Positions 25,947 through 39,170 of a stretch of 64,000 nucleotides of DNA are shown here, in pieces. Within the stretch, counting starts at the first letter, position 1. Each line of letters opens with the position of its first letter. The position numbers were made by a program, and so were the translations under genes. Source of the DNA: an uncultured Pluralibacter sp. (lineage in GTDB: Bacteria; Pseudomonadota; Gammaproteobacteria; Enterobacterales; Enterobacteriaceae); contig NZ_CAJYMB010000147.1 in assembly GCF_913775985.1 (NCBI RefSeq), forward strand, positions 372,001-436,000, read 5' to 3'. The notes beneath the pieces were generated by a model. That model saw only the letters and a program-made list of their open reading frames with translations, had not been told where the DNA came from and searched no databases.

Positions 25947-25980
25947 CTCCCCCTTGATGAAGGAGGTTGCGACCCCATCT
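25947..25980 (+). promoter_or_regulatory. dnaK heat-shock promoter P1 (sigma-32)
   Basis: CTCCCCCTTGA at 25947-25957 (-35) and CCCCATCT at 25973-25980 (-10) match the sigma-32 consensus CTTGAA / CCCCAT-T. They correspond nearly base for base to the main dnaK promoter of E. coli, about 120 bases before the start codon. Confidence 0.9.
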
Positions 25981-26026
25981 TGTAAGCAACACACAGTGAG
26001 TGAACCTGAAAAAAAGCAATTCAGGG

Positions 26027-26054
26027 TGCTTGAAACCTCGCGTTTAGCCCCTAC
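26027..26054 (+). promoter_or_regulatory. dnaK heat-shock promoter P2 (sigma-32)
   Basis: GCTTGAAA at 26027-26034 and CCCCTACT at 26047-26054 form a second sigma-32-type promoter, at the place of E. coli dnaK P2. Confidence 0.8.
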
Positions 26055-26104
26055 TTACAGATTCACAACCACACGATGACCGAATTTTTAGTGGAGACGT
26101 TTAG

Positions 26105-28021
26105 ATGGGTAAAATTATTGGTATCGACCTGGGTACAACCAACTCTTGTGTAGCGATCATGGATGGCACCACCGCGAAAGTGCTGGAGAATGCCGAGGGC
26201 GATCGCACCACGCCTTCAATTATTGCTTACACCCAGGACGGTGAAACTTTGGTTGGTCAGCCGGCTAAACGTCAGGCAGTGACAAACCCGCAGAACACCC
26301 TGTTTGCGATCAAGCGCCTGATTGGCCGCCGCTTCCAGGACGAAGAAGTGCAGCGCGATGTGGCTATCATGCCGTACAAAATCGTTGGCGCTGATAACGG
26401 CGATGCCTGGGTTGATGTTAAAGGCGTCAAAACTGCACCGCCGCAGGTTTCTGCCGAAGTACTGAAAAAAATGAAGAAAACCGCGGAAGATTACTTGGGT
26501 GAGCCGGTAACCGAAGCTGTTATCACCGTTCCGGCCTACTTTAACGATGCGCAGCGTCAGGCAACCAAAGATGCCGGCCGTATCGCGGGTCTGGAAGTAA
26601 AACGTATCATCAACGAACCGACTGCTGCTGCGCTGGCCTACGGCCTGGACAAAGAGATGGGTAACCGCACTATCGCGGTTTACGATCTGGGCGGTGGTAC
26701 TTTCGATATTTCCATTATCGAAATCGACGAAGTTGACGGCGAAAAAACCTTTGAAGTACTGGCAACCAACGGTGATACCCACCTTGGTGGTGAAGACTTC
26801 GATACTCGCCTGATCAACTACCTCGTTGACGAGTTCAAGAAAGATCAGGGCATTGACCTGCGTAACGATCCGCTGGCCATGCAGCGCCTGAAAGAAGCCG
26901 CTGAAAAAGCTAAAATCGAGCTTTCTTCCGCGCAGCAGACTGACGTTAACCTGCCGTACATCACTGCAGATGCGACCGGTCCGAAACACATGAACATCAA
27001 AGTGACCCGTGCGAAACTGGAATCCCTGGTCGAAGACCTGGTAAACCGTTCTATCGAGCCGCTGAAAGTTGCGCTGCAGGATGCCGGCCTGTCTGTTTCT
27101 GAAGTCAACGACGTGATCCTCGTTGGTGGCCAGACTCGTATGCCGATGGTGCAGAAGAAAGTTGCCGAGTTCTTTGGCAAAGAGCCGCGTAAAGACGTTA
27201 ACCCGGACGAAGCAGTAGCGATTGGTGCTGCGGTTCAGGGCGGCGTGCTGACCGGTGAAGTTAAAGACGTTCTGCTGCTCGACGTTACCCCGCTGTCTCT
27301 GGGTATCGAAACCATGGGCGGCGTAATGACGGCGCTTATCAACAAAAACACCACCATCCCGACCAAGCACAGCCAGGTGTTCTCTACTGCGGAAGATAAC
27401 CAGTCTGCGGTAACCATCCACGTGCTGCAGGGTGAACGTAAACGCGCGTCTGATAACAAATCTCTGGGTCAGTTCAACCTGGATGGTATTAACGCAGCGC
27501 CGCGCGGCATGCCGCAGATCGAAGTTACCTTCGATATTGACGCCGACGGTATCCTGCACGTTTCCGCGAAAGACAAAAACAGCGGTAAAGAGCAGAAGAT
27601 CACCATCAAAGCCTCTTCTGGCCTGAACGAGGAAGAGATTCAGAAAATGGTTAGCGAAGCAGAAGCTAACGCTGAATCTGACCGCAAGTTCGAAGAGCTG
27701 GTTCAGACCCGCAACCAGGGCGACCACCTGCTGCACAGCACCCGCAAGCAGGTTGAAGAAGCTGGCGACAAGCTGCCGGCTGATGATAAAACCGCAATTG
27801 AATCCGCGCTGACCGCGCTGGAAACTTCCCTGAAAGGCGAAGACAAAGCGGATATCGAAGCGAAAATGCAGGCACTGGCGCAGGTTTCCCAGAAGCTGAT
27901 GGAAATCGCACAGCAGCAGCACGCTCAGCAGCAGACTGACGGCGCTGACGCTTCCGCGAACAACGCGAAAGATGACGATGTTGTCGATGCCGAGTTCGAA
28001 GAAGTTAAAGACAAAAAATAA
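26105..28021 (+). CDS. dnaK: Molecular chaperone DnaK (Hsp70)
   Basis: ATP-driven chaperone that works with DnaJ and GrpE in folding and disaggregation and in control of sigma-32. The N-terminal ATPase domain (about 1-385) starts with [15 protein letters not shown] and includes [16 protein letters not shown]. The linker [13 protein letters not shown] leads to the substrate-binding domain and helical lid, with the conserved C-terminus [14 protein letters not shown]. Length 638 equals E. coli. Two heat-shock promoters precede it and dnaJ follows 85 bases later. Confidence 0.99.
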   Translation: MGKIIGIDLGTTNSCVAIMDGTTAKVLENAEGDRTTPSIIAYTQDGETLVGQPAKRQAVTNPQNTLFAIKRLIGRRFQDEEVQRDVAIMPYKIVGADNGDAWVDVKGVKTAPPQVSAEVLKKMKKTAEDYLGEPVTEAVITVPAYFNDAQRQATKDAGRIAGLEVKRIINEPTAAALAYGLDKEMGNRTIAVYDLGGGTFDISIIEIDEVDGEKTFEVLATNGDTHLGGEDFDTRLINYLVDEFKKDQGIDLRNDPLAMQRLKEAAEKAKIELSSAQQTDVNLPYITADATGPKHMNIKVTRAKLESLVEDLVNRSIEPLKVALQDAGLSVSEVNDVILVGGQTRMPMVQKKVAEFFGKEPRKDVNPDEAVAIGAAVQGGVLTGEVKDVLLLDVTPLSLGIETMGGVMTALINKNTTIPTKHSQVFSTAEDNQSAVTIHVLQGERKRASDNKSLGQFNLDGINAAPRGMPQIEVTFDIDADGILHVSAKDKNSGKEQKITIKASSGLNEEEIQKMVSEAEANAESDRKFEELVQTRNQGDHLLHSTRKQVEEAGDKLPADDKTAIESALTALETSLKGEDKADIEAKMQALAQVSQKLMEIAQQQHAQQQTDGADASANNAKDDDVVDAEFEEVKDKK

Positions 28022-28047
28022 TCGCCCTGATGCAGGGTAATTAACTG

Positions 28048-28080
28048 GCACGGGCGTCGGAGTTTACTCCACGCCCGTGC
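28048..28080 (+). ncRNA. Hairpin in the dnaK-dnaJ gap, possible Tpke11-like RNA or processing site
   Basis: Perfect 10-base arms (GCACGGGCGT and ACGCCCGTGC) surround a 13-base loop, which contains a further GGAG/CTCC pairing. In E. coli this gap is the annotated location of the small RNA Tpke11. There is no T-tract, so the hairpin could equally stabilise or process the dnaKJ message. Confidence 0.35.
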
Positions 28081-28106
28081 TCGCATGTTAAGGGCAATCT
28101 AAAAAG

Positions 28107-29246
28107 ATGGCGAAAAGAGACTATTACGAGGTTTTAGGCGTTTCCAAAACAGCGGAAGAGCGTGAAATCAAAAAGGCCTATAAGCGCCTGGCGATGAAGT
28201 ATCACCCGGACCGCAATCAGGGTAATAAAGAAGCTGAAACGCAATTTAAAGAGGTTAAGGAAGCTTACGAGATCCTGACCGACTCCCAGAAACGTGCGGC
28301 CTACGATCAGTACGGCCACGCTGCCTTCGAGCAGGGCGGTGGCGGCTTTGGCGGCGGTGGCTTCGGCGGCGGCGGTGCGGACTTTAGCGATATCTTTGGT
28401 GACGTTTTCGGCGACATTTTCGGCGGTGGCCGCGGTCGCCAGCGCGCCTCTCGCGGTGCAGATCTGCGTTATAACATGGAGCTGACGCTGGAAGAGGCCG
28501 TTCGCGGCGTCACCAAAGAGATCCGCATTCCGACCCTTGAAGAGTGCGACGTCTGCCACGGCAGCGGTGCAAAAGCGGGCTCCAAGCCGCAGACCTGTCC
28601 TACCTGTCACGGTCAGGGCCAGGTGCAGATGCGCCAGGGCTTCTTTGCCGTGCAGCAGACCTGCCCAACCTGCCAGGGCCGCGGCACCATCATCAAAGAT
28701 CCGTGCAGCAAGTGCCACGGCCACGGTCGCGTAGAGAAAACCAAAACCCTGTCGGTGAAAATTCCGGCCGGCGTGGATACCGGTGACCGCATCCGCCTCA
28801 GCGGCGAAGGCGAAGCCGGCGAGCAGGGCGCTCCGGCAGGGGATCTGTACGTTCAGGTGCAGGTTAAGCAGCACCCGATTTTCGAGCGCGAAGGCAACAA
28901 CCTGTACTGCGAAGTGCCGATTAACTTTGCGATGGCGGCCCTCGGCGGCGAAATTGAAGTTCCGACGCTGGACGGACGCGTAAATCTCAAAGTGCCCGGC
29001 GAAACCCAGACCGGCAAACTGTTCCGCATGCGCGGTCGCGGCGTGAAGTCCGTACGCGGCGGGGCGCAGGGCGACCTGCTTTGCCGCGTGGTGGTCGAAA
29101 CACCGGTTGGCCTCAACGATAAGCAGAAGCAGCTGCTTAAAGACCTTCAGGAGAGCTTCGGCGGCCCAACGGGCGAGCACAACAGCCCGCGGTCCAAAAG
29201 CTTCTTCGACGGCGTGAAAAAATTCTTTGACGATCTGACTCGCTAA
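28107..29246 (+). CDS. dnaJ: Co-chaperone DnaJ (Hsp40)
   Basis: Type I J-protein that delivers substrates to DnaK and stimulates its ATPase. The J domain is residues 1-70 with the HPD motif at 33-35. A Gly/Phe-rich region ([10 protein letters not shown]) follows. The central zinc domain has four CxxCxGxG-type repeats ([32 protein letters not shown]). The C-terminal domains end in KKFFDDLTR. At 379 residues it is three longer than the E. coli protein, within the Gly-rich part. It is the second gene of the heat-shock operon. Confidence 0.98.
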   Translation: MAKRDYYEVLGVSKTAEEREIKKAYKRLAMKYHPDRNQGNKEAETQFKEVKEAYEILTDSQKRAAYDQYGHAAFEQGGGGFGGGGFGGGGADFSDIFGDVFGDIFGGGRGRQRASRGADLRYNMELTLEEAVRGVTKEIRIPTLEECDVCHGSGAKAGSKPQTCPTCHGQGQVQMRQGFFAVQQTCPTCQGRGTIIKDPCSKCHGHGRVEKTKTLSVKIPAGVDTGDRIRLSGEGEAGEQGAPAGDLYVQVQVKQHPIFEREGNNLYCEVPINFAMAALGGEIEVPTLDGRVNLKVPGETQTGKLFRMRGRGVKSVRGGAQGDLLCRVVVETPVGLNDKQKQLLKDLQESFGGPTGEHNSPRSKSFFDGVKKFFDDLTR

Positions 29247-29259
29247 TTTCCCGCCTGCT

Positions 29260-29286
29260 GGCCCGAACACTGTTCGGGCCTTTTTA
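29260..29286 (+). terminator. dnaKJ operon terminator
   Basis: GGCCCGAA and TTCGGGCC pair around CACTG, followed by TTTTTATTT. Confidence 0.9.
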
Positions 29287-29399
29287 TTTGCGCTATGTTT
29301 CGTTCTAACCGAGTATTAATGCAGTGATAATCTGTTTTTGCCGAGCTTTAAGCGCAGTTACACTGGCTTATCCCCTGACAATGCGAAAAGAGAAAAAAA

Positions 29400-30575
29400 G
29401 TGAAACACCTGCAACGCTTTCTAAGTAGTGAGGCCTCGGGCGGCGTTATCCTGATTATTGCCGCCGCGCTGGCGATGATAATGGCTAACCTCAGCAGCAC
29501 CGGCGCCGCCTATCAATCCTTCCTGACAATGCCCGTTCAGCTAACCTTTGGCCCGCTTGAGATCCACAAGGACATGCTGCTGTGGATTAACGATGCCCTG
29601 ATGGCGGTGTTCTTCCTGATGATAGGCCTTGAGGTAAAGCGCGAGCTGCTGCTGGGTTCCCTCTCCACCCGCCAGCGGGCGGTTTTCCCGATGATTGCCG
29701 CCCTGGGCGGGATGGTCGTGCCGGCGCTTATCTATCTGGCCTTTAACCACCACGATCCGGTAGTGAGCCACGGCTGGGCGATCCCGGCGGCTACCGATAT
29801 TGCTTTTGCCCTCGGGGTGCTGGCGCTCCTCGGCAACCGCGTCCCCGCGGCGCTGAAAATATTTCTGATGGCGCTGGCGATTATCGACGATCTGGGCGCG
29901 ATTATTATTATCGCTCTGTTCTACACCACTGAGCTGTCGATGGTGTCGCTGGGGATTGCCGCCGCGGCTATTGCCGTGCTTGCGCTGCTCAACTTCCTTA
30001 ACGTGCGGCGCACCGGTGTCTATATTCTGGTCGGAGTTGTACTCTGGGTTGCGGTCCTGAAGTCCGGCGTACATGCGACGCTGGCGGGCGTCATTGTGGG
30101 CTTCTTTATTCCTTTAAGAGAGGGTGACGGGAAATCCCCGGCGAAGCAGCTGATCCACGTACTTCATCCCTGGGTGACCTACCTCATTTTGCCGCTGTTT
30201 GCGTTTGCGAATGCCGGCGTCTCGCTGCAGGGCGTCACGGCGCAGGGGCTATTCTCTCTGCTGCCGCTGGGCATTATGGCCGGCCTGGTGCTGGGCAAGC
30301 CGCTGGGGATTAGCCTGTTTTGCTGGCTGTCGCTGCGCACCGGGCTGGCGCAGCTGCCGCACAATACCTCTCTGAGGCAGATAATGGCCGTCAGCGTGCT
30401 GTGCGGGATAGGCTTTACGATGTCCGTTTTCATCACTAACCTCGCCTTCGACGAGGTGGATCCGGAGCTGGTTAACTGGGCCAAGCTCGGCATATTGCTG
30501 GGATCGTGTATCGCCGCTGTGTGCGGTTACTGCCTGCTGCGCCTGCGGGGAAGTGGGTCGGCAAAACACGCATGA
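29400..30575 (+). CDS. nhaA: Na+/H+ antiporter NhaA
   Basis: Electrogenic inner-membrane antiporter that expels one sodium ion for two protons. It is the main system for sodium and alkaline pH homeostasis. Start is GTG, as in E. coli. The ion-binding pair Asp163-Asp164 is in [11 protein letters not shown], and the Thr132-Asp133 chain-crossing residues are present in ATDIAFALG. About twelve transmembrane segments are seen in 391 residues. nhaR follows after 57 bases on the same strand and is expected to activate it when sodium is present. Confidence 0.98.
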   Translation: MKHLQRFLSSEASGGVILIIAAALAMIMANLSSTGAAYQSFLTMPVQLTFGPLEIHKDMLLWINDALMAVFFLMIGLEVKRELLLGSLSTRQRAVFPMIAALGGMVVPALIYLAFNHHDPVVSHGWAIPAATDIAFALGVLALLGNRVPAALKIFLMALAIIDDLGAIIIIALFYTTELSMVSLGIAAAAIAVLALLNFLNVRRTGVYILVGVVLWVAVLKSGVHATLAGVIVGFFIPLREGDGKSPAKQLIHVLHPWVTYLILPLFAFANAGVSLQGVTAQGLFSLLPLGIMAGLVLGKPLGISLFCWLSLRTGLAQLPHNTSLRQIMAVSVLCGIGFTMSVFITNLAFDEVDPELVNWAKLGILLGSCIAAVCGYCLLRLRGSGSAKHA

Positions 30576-30632
30576 CGTTATCAATAGCCGCCCTCGGGCG
30601 GCTATTTTGCTCAATATTCACGGAGGAATACC

Positions 30633-31529
30633 ATGTCGCATATTAACTACAACCATCTCTATTACTTCTGGCAGGTCTATCGGGAAGGCTCGATTGTCGG
30701 CGCCGCGGACGCGCTCTACCTGACGCCGCAAACCATCACCGGCCAGATTAAGGCGCTGGAGGAGCGGCTGCAGGGCAAGCTCTTCAAGCGCAAGGGCCGG
30801 GGGCTGGAGCCTACTGAGCTCGGCGAGCTGGCGTTTCGCTACGCCGATAAAATGTTCACGCTCAGCCAGGAGATGCTGGATACCATCAACTATCGCAAAG
30901 AGTCGAACCTGCTGTTTGACGTCGGCGTGGCGGATGCGCTTTCCAAGCGGCTGGTGAGCGGCGTGCTGGATGCGGCGGTGGTCGAAGATGAGCAAATCCA
31001 CCTGCGCTGCTTTGAGTCAACCCACGAGATGCTGCTGGAGCAGCTGAGCCAGCACAAGCTCGACATGATTATCTCCGACTGTCCGGTGGACTCCACCCAG
31101 CAGGAGGGGCTGTTCTCGGTAAAAATTGGCGAGTGCGGGGTGAGCTTCTGGTGCCTCAATCCGCCGCCGGCCCGGCCTTTTCCCGCCTGTCTCGAAGAGC
31201 GGCGCCTGCTGATCCCCGGTCGTCGCTCGATGCTCGGCCGCAAGCTGCTCAACTGGATCAATTCACAGAATCTGAATATTGAAATTCTCGGCGAGTTTGA
31301 CGATGCCGCGCTGATGAAGGCATTTGGCGCCTCGCACAATGCTATTTTTGTGGCGCCGACGCTGTATGCGCAGGATCTTTACATCGATGACAATATCGTG
31401 GAGATAGGCAGGATTGATAACGTGATGGAGGAGTACCACGCTATCTTTGCCGGACGCATGATCCAGCACCCGGCGGTGCAGCGTATCTGCAATCGCGATT
31501 ACAGCGCGCTGTTTACACCCGCCAAATAA
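30633..31529 (+). CDS. nhaR: LysR-family transcriptional activator NhaR
   Basis: Sodium-responsive activator of nhaA; in E. coli it also activates pgaABCD and osmC. The N-terminal winged helix-turn-helix ([40 protein letters not shown]) is typical of LysR proteins. The effector-binding domain occupies residues 90-298. It has 298 residues, three fewer than E. coli. A strong terminator follows, shared with rpsT. Confidence 0.97.
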   Translation: MSHINYNHLYYFWQVYREGSIVGAADALYLTPQTITGQIKALEERLQGKLFKRKGRGLEPTELGELAFRYADKMFTLSQEMLDTINYRKESNLLFDVGVADALSKRLVSGVLDAAVVEDEQIHLRCFESTHEMLLEQLSQHKLDMIISDCPVDSTQQEGLFSVKIGECGVSFWCLNPPPARPFPACLEERRLLIPGRRSMLGRKLLNWINSQNLNIEILGEFDDAALMKAFGASHNAIFVAPTLYAQDLYIDDNIVEIGRIDNVMEEYHAIFAGRMIQHPAVQRICNRDYSALFTPAK

Positions 31530-31536
31530 CAGGCAT

Positions 31537-31563
31537 AAAAAAACCCGCGTTAAGCGGGTTTTT
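31537..31563. terminator. Bidirectional terminator between nhaR and rpsT
   Basis: AAAACCCGC and GCGGGTTTT pair around GTTAA, with A-rich and T-rich flanks. It serves both converging genes. Confidence 0.92.
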
Positions 31564-31587
31564 CACAAAGCGTCAACGAAGCGGCGA

Positions 31588-31872
<285 letters not shown>

Positions 31873-31898
31873 CTATATGGACAATTCAAAGGCCGAGG

Positions 31899-31927
31899 AA
31901 TATGCCCTCTTAGCCTTCTTTTGTCAA
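31899..31927 (-). promoter_or_regulatory. rpsT promoter
   Basis: On the minus strand a perfect TTGACA (31927-31922) and CATATT (31904-31899) are separated by 17 bases. This is a strong sigma-70 promoter about 40 bases from the start codon region. Confidence 0.85.
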
Positions 31928-32122
31928 TGGATTTGTGCAAATAAGCGCCGTTAATGTGACAACGCTTGGTTACGTATTGATGGCGCAAGATTCTAACAGC
32001 TTGTATGCGTCGAATACAGCTTTTCCGCCATAAAAAATCGTAGCGGTTCGGGGTTTTTCATGGCGTTTGCACTGAGATGAATGAAATCCTTGCATCTTTG
32101 CCGATTGAATTACAATCGTCGG

Positions 32123-32151
32123 TTAACGAAGCATCCTGTACAAGGTATACT
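32123..32151 (+). promoter_or_regulatory. ribF promoter
   Basis: TTAACG (32123-32128) and TATACT (32146-32151) are separated by 17 bases and lie about 30 bases before ribF. The rest of 31852-32180 is taken up by the two divergent promoter regions; I see no gene in it. Confidence 0.65.
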
Positions 32152-32180
32152 TTGACGATTTTCACTGTTTTGAGCCAGAC

Positions 32181-33119
32181 ATGAAGCTGATACGCGGCAT
32201 ATACAACTTTGATCGAATCCCGCGCGGATGCGTGCTGACCATTGGCAACTTTGATGGCGTGCATCGCGGGCATCAGGCATTACTCCAGCGCTTGCAGGTT
32301 GAAGGGCGCGAGCGTGGACTGCCGGTAGTAGTGATGATTTTTGAGCCGCAGCCGCTGGAGATGTTCGCGATGGACCACGCGCCTGCGCGCCTGACGCGCC
32401 TGCGTGAAAAGGTTCGCTATCTGCGCGAAAGCGGCGTGGACTATGTGCTGGTCATCCGTTTTGACCGCCGTTTCGCCGCCCTCACCGCGCAGGAGTTTAT
32501 CAGCGATCTGCTGGTCAAGCGCCTGGGCGTGCAGTTCCTTGCGGTTGGCGACGACTTCCGCTTTGGCGCTGGTCGCGAAGGGGATTTCTTGCTATTACAG
32601 AAGGCGGGCGCTGAATTTGGCTTTGATGTCACCAGCACCCACACCTTCTGCGAAGGCGGTCTGCGTATCAGCAGCACGGCGGTGCGTCAGGCACTGGCCA
32701 GCGACGATCTGGCACTGGCGGAAACCCTGCTCGGCCATCCTTTTATCATTTCAGGACGCGTGGTTCACGGCGATGAGCTGGGGCGCACTATTGGGTTTCC
32801 AACGGCGAACTTGCCGCTGCGCCGCCAGGTCTCCCCGGTGAAAGGCGTGTATGCCGTGGAAGTGGCCGGGCTCGGCGATAAGCTGCTGCCCGGCGTTGCC
32901 AACATCGGCACGCGCCCCACGGTGTCCGGCGTGCGCCAGCAGCTGGAAGTCCACCTGCTGGACGTTGTAATGGACCTCTACGGTCGCCATATAGATGTGA
33001 TACTGCGTAAAAAAATACGCAACGAGCAGCGATTTGCCTCACTTGATGAGCTTAAAGCGCAAATCGCTCGCGATGAATTAACGGCCCGCGACTATCTCGG
33101 CCTGTCAAACCCGGCGTAA
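32181..33119 (+). CDS. ribF: Bifunctional riboflavin kinase / FAD synthetase RibF
   Basis: Converts riboflavin to FMN and FMN to FAD. The N-terminal adenylyltransferase domain has TIGNFDGVHRGHQ with the nucleotidyltransferase GxHxGH-type motif and ISSTAVRQAL. The C-terminal flavokinase has GRTIGFPTANL and GVANIGTRPTV. Its 312 residues are one fewer than E. coli. It heads the ribF-ileS-lspA-fkpB-ispH series, with ileS 33 bases downstream. Confidence 0.97.
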   Translation: MKLIRGIYNFDRIPRGCVLTIGNFDGVHRGHQALLQRLQVEGRERGLPVVVMIFEPQPLEMFAMDHAPARLTRLREKVRYLRESGVDYVLVIRFDRRFAALTAQEFISDLLVKRLGVQFLAVGDDFRFGAGREGDFLLLQKAGAEFGFDVTSTHTFCEGGLRISSTAVRQALASDDLALAETLLGHPFIISGRVVHGDELGRTIGFPTANLPLRRQVSPVKGVYAVEVAGLGDKLLPGVANIGTRPTVSGVRQQLEVHLLDVVMDLYGRHIDVILRKKIRNEQRFASLDELKAQIARDELTARDYLGLSNPA

Positions 33120-33152
33120 TGCCAACGTTATAAATACGGAAACGAGAATCTG

Positions 33153-35968
<2,816 letters not shown>

Positions 35969-35969
<1 letters not shown>

Positions 35970-36469
35970 TGAGCCACTCTCTTTCTCAAAGCGGCCTGCG
36001 CTGGCTGTGGCTGGTTGTAGTGGTGCTGATTGTTGACCTCGGCAGCAAATACCTGATCCTCCAGCATTTTATGCTGGGGGATACCGTGTCGCTGTTTCCG
36101 TCGCTCAATCTGCACTACGCCCGTAACTACGGCGCGGCTTTCAGCTTCCTGGCGGACAGCGGCGGCTGGCAGCGCTGGTTTTTTGCCGGCATCGCTATCG
36201 GCATCTGCGTCATTCTGACGGCGCTGATGTACCGCTCGAAGGCGACGCAGAAGCTGAACAATATCGCCTATGCGCTGATCGTAGGCGGCGCGCTGGGCAA
36301 CCTGTTTGACAGGCTGTGGCACGGCTTCGTGGTCGATATGATTGACTTCTACGTCGGCAACTGGCACTTCGCCACCTTCAACCTCGCCGATACCGCAATC
36401 TGCATCGGTGCGGCGCTGGTGGTGCTCGAAGGCTTTCTGCCGAAAGCCGCAGTGAAAAAACAGGCGTAA
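35969..36469 (+). CDS. lspA: Lipoprotein signal peptidase LspA
   Basis: Inner-membrane aspartic protease (signal peptidase II) that cleaves prolipoproteins before the lipidated cysteine. Four transmembrane helices are seen in 166 residues. The catalytic aspartates are in [21 protein letters not shown] and [11 protein letters not shown]. It starts inside the ileS stop codon. A likely client in this window is the small lipoprotein at 52016-52249. Confidence 0.97.
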
Positions 36470-36476
36470 GCCACAT

Positions 36477-36511
36477 GGCCGGGCCGCACATGTCGCGAGC
36501 CCGGCCTACGA
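36477..36511. repeat. REP/PU-like palindromic unit between lspA and fkpB
   Basis: GGCCGGGC (36477-36484) pairs with GCCCGGCC (36499-36506), followed by TACG. The ending GCCCGGCCTACG is typical of enterobacterial REP elements, which sit between genes of one transcript and affect mRNA stability. I found only this single copy by eye. Confidence 0.55.
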
Positions 36512-36580
36512 TAATCGCGCTATCTGCGTGTCCGGCTCCGGCCGGCGGGCAGGTAGCGTAAAATTTTAGAGCTAACCTGC

Positions 36581-37030
36581 ATGTCTAAATCTGTACAGAG
36601 CAACAGCGCGGTGCTGGTCCACTTCTCGCTCAAGCTTGATGATGGTTCTACCGCCGAGTCTACCCGCAACAACGGTAAGCCGGCCCTGTTTCGCCTCGGC
36701 GATACCTCCCTGTCGGAAGGCCTTGAGCAACAGCTGCTCGGTCTGAAAGCGGGAGATAAGAAGGCGTTCGCCCTCGAACCCGATGCGGCGTTCGGTACGA
36801 CCAGCCCGGATCTGGTGCAGTATTTCTCACGCCGCGAGTTTATGGATGCCGGCGAGCCAGAAATTGGCGCTATTATGCTGTTTACCGCGATGGACGGCAG
36901 CGAAATGCCGGGCGTCATCCGCGAAATTAACGGCGACTCGATCACCGTTGATTTTAACCACCCGCTGGCCGGGCAGACGGTCCACTTTGATATTGAAGTG
37001 CTGGAAGTCGATCCGGTACTGGAGGCCTGA
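36581..37030 (+). CDS. fkpB: FKBP-type peptidyl-prolyl isomerase FkpB (SlpA)
   Basis: Cytoplasmic SlyD-like FKBP with prolyl isomerase and weak chaperone activity. The FKBP fold is interrupted by the insert-in-flap chaperone domain, as in SlyD, but without the metal-binding His/Cys tail. Conserved stretches are [25 protein letters not shown] and [16 protein letters not shown]. Length 149 equals E. coli. ispH begins two bases after its stop codon. Confidence 0.97.
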   Translation: MSKSVQSNSAVLVHFSLKLDDGSTAESTRNNGKPALFRLGDTSLSEGLEQQLLGLKAGDKKAFALEPDAAFGTTSPDLVQYFSRREFMDAGEPEIGAIMLFTAMDGSEMPGVIREINGDSITVDFNHPLAGQTVHFDIEVLEVDPVLEA

Positions 37031-37031
37031 A

Positions 37032-37982
37032 ATGCAGATCCTGTTGGCTAACCCGCGCGGCTTCTGCGCCGGTGTAGACCGCGCTATCAGCATTGTTGAA
37101 AACGCGCTGCAGATTTTCGGCGCGCCTATCTACGTTCGCCACGAAGTGGTCCATAACCGCTATGTGGTGGATACCCTGCGCAAGCTCGGTGCCATCTTTA
37201 TTGAACAGCTTGCTGAAGTGCCCGACGGCGCGATCCTGATCTTTTCCGCCCACGGCGTTTCACAGGCGGTGCGCAACGAAGCCAAAGGCCGCGATCTCAC
37301 CGTCTTTGATGCCACCTGCCCGCTGGTTACCAAAGTGCATATGGAAGTGGCGCGCGCCAGCCGCCGGGGTGAAGAGTCGATTCTGATTGGCCACGCGGGC
37401 CACCCGGAAGTGGAAGGCACCATGGGCCAGTACAGCAACCCGAAAGGGGGCATGTATCTCGTGGAGTCCCCGGAAGACGTCTGGAAACTGCAGGTCAAAA
37501 ACGAAGAGCGGCTGTCGTTTATGACGCAGACCACGCTGTCGGTGGATGACACTTCCGATGTTATCGACGCCCTGCGCCAGCGCTTCCCGAAAATCGTCGG
37601 GCCGCGCAAAGATGATATCTGCTACGCCACCACCAACCGGCAGGAAGCGGTACGCGATCTTGCTCAGCGCGCCGATGCGGTGCTGGTTGTAGGATCGAAG
37701 AATTCCTCGAACTCTAACCGGCTGGCGGAGCTAGCCCAGCGCATGGGCAAAGCGGCGTTTCTGATTGACGATGCCAGCGACATTCAGCCCGAGTGGGTCG
37801 AGAATGCCGCCTGCGTCGGCGTTACCGCCGGTGCCTCCGCGCCGGATATTCTGGTGCAGAACGTTATTAAGCGCCTGCAGGCGCTGGGCGGCGGCGAGGC
37901 TATTCCGCTGGAAGGCCGCGAAGAAAATATTGTTTTCGAAGTGCCGAAAGAGCTGCGCCTCGATATCCGCGAAGTCGAATAA
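37032..37982 (+). CDS. ispH: 4-hydroxy-3-methylbut-2-enyl diphosphate reductase IspH
   Basis: Last enzyme of the MEP isoprenoid pathway. This [4Fe-4S] reductase makes isopentenyl and dimethylallyl diphosphate. The cluster cysteines are Cys12 (GFCAGV), Cys96 (DATCPLV) and Cys197 (DDICYATT). The substrate loop NSSNSNRL is present. ATG 37032 gives 316 residues, the E. coli length. Earlier in-frame codons lie inside fkpB and were rejected. A rho-independent terminator follows. Confidence 0.98.
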   Translation: MQILLANPRGFCAGVDRAISIVENALQIFGAPIYVRHEVVHNRYVVDTLRKLGAIFIEQLAEVPDGAILIFSAHGVSQAVRNEAKGRDLTVFDATCPLVTKVHMEVARASRRGEESILIGHAGHPEVEGTMGQYSNPKGGMYLVESPEDVWKLQVKNEERLSFMTQTTLSVDDTSDVIDALRQRFPKIVGPRKDDICYATTNRQEAVRDLAQRADAVLVVGSKNSSNSNRLAELAQRMGKAAFLIDDASDIQPEWVENAACVGVTAGASAPDILVQNVIKRLQALGGGEAIPLEGREENIVFEVPKELRLDIREVE

Positions 37983-37992
37983 TCTCTGTTGT

Positions 37993-38021
37993 GCCGGTCG
38001 CCTCTGACCGGCATTTTTTTT
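37993..38021 (+). terminator. ispH terminator
   Basis: GCCGGTC and GACCGGC pair around GCCTCT, followed by ATTTTTTTT. Confidence 0.92.
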
Positions 38022-38155
38022 ACCGCGTCCATTTCCGTTCTTTTCGCCATTTCCCCAGGCTAAACGCGGCACTATAACCGGGCGTCGTGAAAAGCCGCTG
38101 GTCACCATTAAATCCCCGCTTTAGGATGGAATCTCAGGCTTTTTAAGGAGGAACT

Positions 38156-39070
38156 ATGCCGCTACCGATTATCCTGGATACCGATCCGGGCATTGACGAT
38201 GCCGCCGCGATTGCCGCAGCGCTCTTCTCCCCGGCGCTGGATCTGCAGCTTATCACCACCGTCGCCGGCAATGTGTCGGTGGAGAAAACCACCCGCAACG
38301 CTCTGCAGCTGCTGCACTTCTGGCAGGCCGACGTGCCCGTTGCTCAGGGCGCGAGTACGCCGCTGCTGCGCCCCGCGCGCGATGCCGCCTACGTTCACGG
38401 CGAGTCCGGCATGGAAGGTTATCCTTTCGTCGAGCACCGGCGCCAGACGCTGGATAAACCGGCCCTGCTGGCGATAAGGGATGCGCTGATTAACGCACCG
38501 GAGCCGGTAACGCTGGTGGCTATCGGCCCGCTGACCAATATCGCCCTGCTGCTGATTCAGTATCCCGCCTGCCGGGAGAAAATTCGCCGGCTGGTGATTA
38601 TGGGCGGCTCGGCCGGACGGGGCAATTTTACCCCTACCGGCGAATTTAATATCGCCATCGATCCTGAAGCCGCCGCGCGGGTATTCGCCAGCGGACTGGA
38701 GATCGTGATGTGCGGGCTTGATGTCACCAATAAAGCGGTGCTTGCCCCCGAGTTTCTTGCCTCGCTGCCCGGGCTAAACCGCACCGGTAAAATGCTCCAT
38801 GCACTGTTTAGCCACTACCGCAGCGGCAGCATGAGCACCGGGCTACGGATGCACGATCTGTGTGCCATTGCCTGGCTGGCACGCCCGGAGCTGTTTACCC
38901 TGAAACCATGCTTTGTGGCGGTAGAAACCGAAGGGCGCTGGACTGCGGGCACGACGGTGGTGGATATCGATGGTCGCTACGAGCAGCCCGCCAACGTGCA
39001 GGTGGCGCTGGATCTGGACGTGGAAGGTTTTCGCGGCTGGGTGGCGGAAGTGCTGGCGCTGGCGCCGTAA
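38156..39070 (+). CDS. rihC: Ribonucleoside hydrolase RihC
   Basis: Non-specific nucleoside hydrolase that splits purine and pyrimidine ribonucleosides into base and ribose. The calcium/active-site motif DTDPGIDDA is at the N-terminus. The further metal and substrate ligands are in [30 protein letters not shown] and MHDLCAIAW. Length 304 equals E. coli RihC. AAGGAGGA directly precedes ATG. It marks the left border of the sugar island, since dapB is its direct neighbour in E. coli. Confidence 0.96.
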   Translation: MPLPIILDTDPGIDDAAAIAAALFSPALDLQLITTVAGNVSVEKTTRNALQLLHFWQADVPVAQGASTPLLRPARDAAYVHGESGMEGYPFVEHRRQTLDKPALLAIRDALINAPEPVTLVAIGPLTNIALLLIQYPACREKIRRLVIMGGSAGRGNFTPTGEFNIAIDPEAAARVFASGLEIVMCGLDVTNKAVLAPEFLASLPGLNRTGKMLHALFSHYRSGSMSTGLRMHDLCAIAWLARPELFTLKPCFVAVETEGRWTAGTTVVDIDGRYEQPANVQVALDLDVEGFRGWVAEVLALAP

Positions 39071-39103
39071 TATTGTGTGATCTGCAGCGCATAGCGAGCC
39101 CGA

Positions 39104-39135
39104 GATTAGCGGATTAATCGATTAATCTGCTAATC
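39104..39135. promoter_or_regulatory. Large operator-like palindrome before the cupin isomerase operon
   Basis: A 32-base inverted repeat with a single mismatched pair (39111/39128). Its core GATTAATCGATTAATC (39112-39127) is flanked by GATTAGC and GCTAATC. The core has the even-length, CG-centred symmetry of LacI-family operators and recurs beside the lacI-type gene at 45023. A weak CRP half-site (TGTGA at 39076-39080) lies upstream. Confidence 0.7.
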
Positions 39136-39170
39136 TCTTCCTGTTGTTCTCCTCGGGCGGAGACAAAATT

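Noticed and set aside
26216-28051. 611-codon open frame antisense to dnaK
   Set aside because: It mirrors the codon bias of dnaK and has no recognisable domain or ribosome site. Long antisense frames to dnaK are a known artefact.
32441-33042. Overlapping frames inside ribF
   Set aside because: Short shadow frames opposite or alongside a complete conserved gene, with no start signals.
36783-37031. Upstream extension of the ispH frame into fkpB
   Set aside because: The extension lies inside fkpB in another frame. The conserved N-terminus [12 protein letters not shown] begins at 37032.
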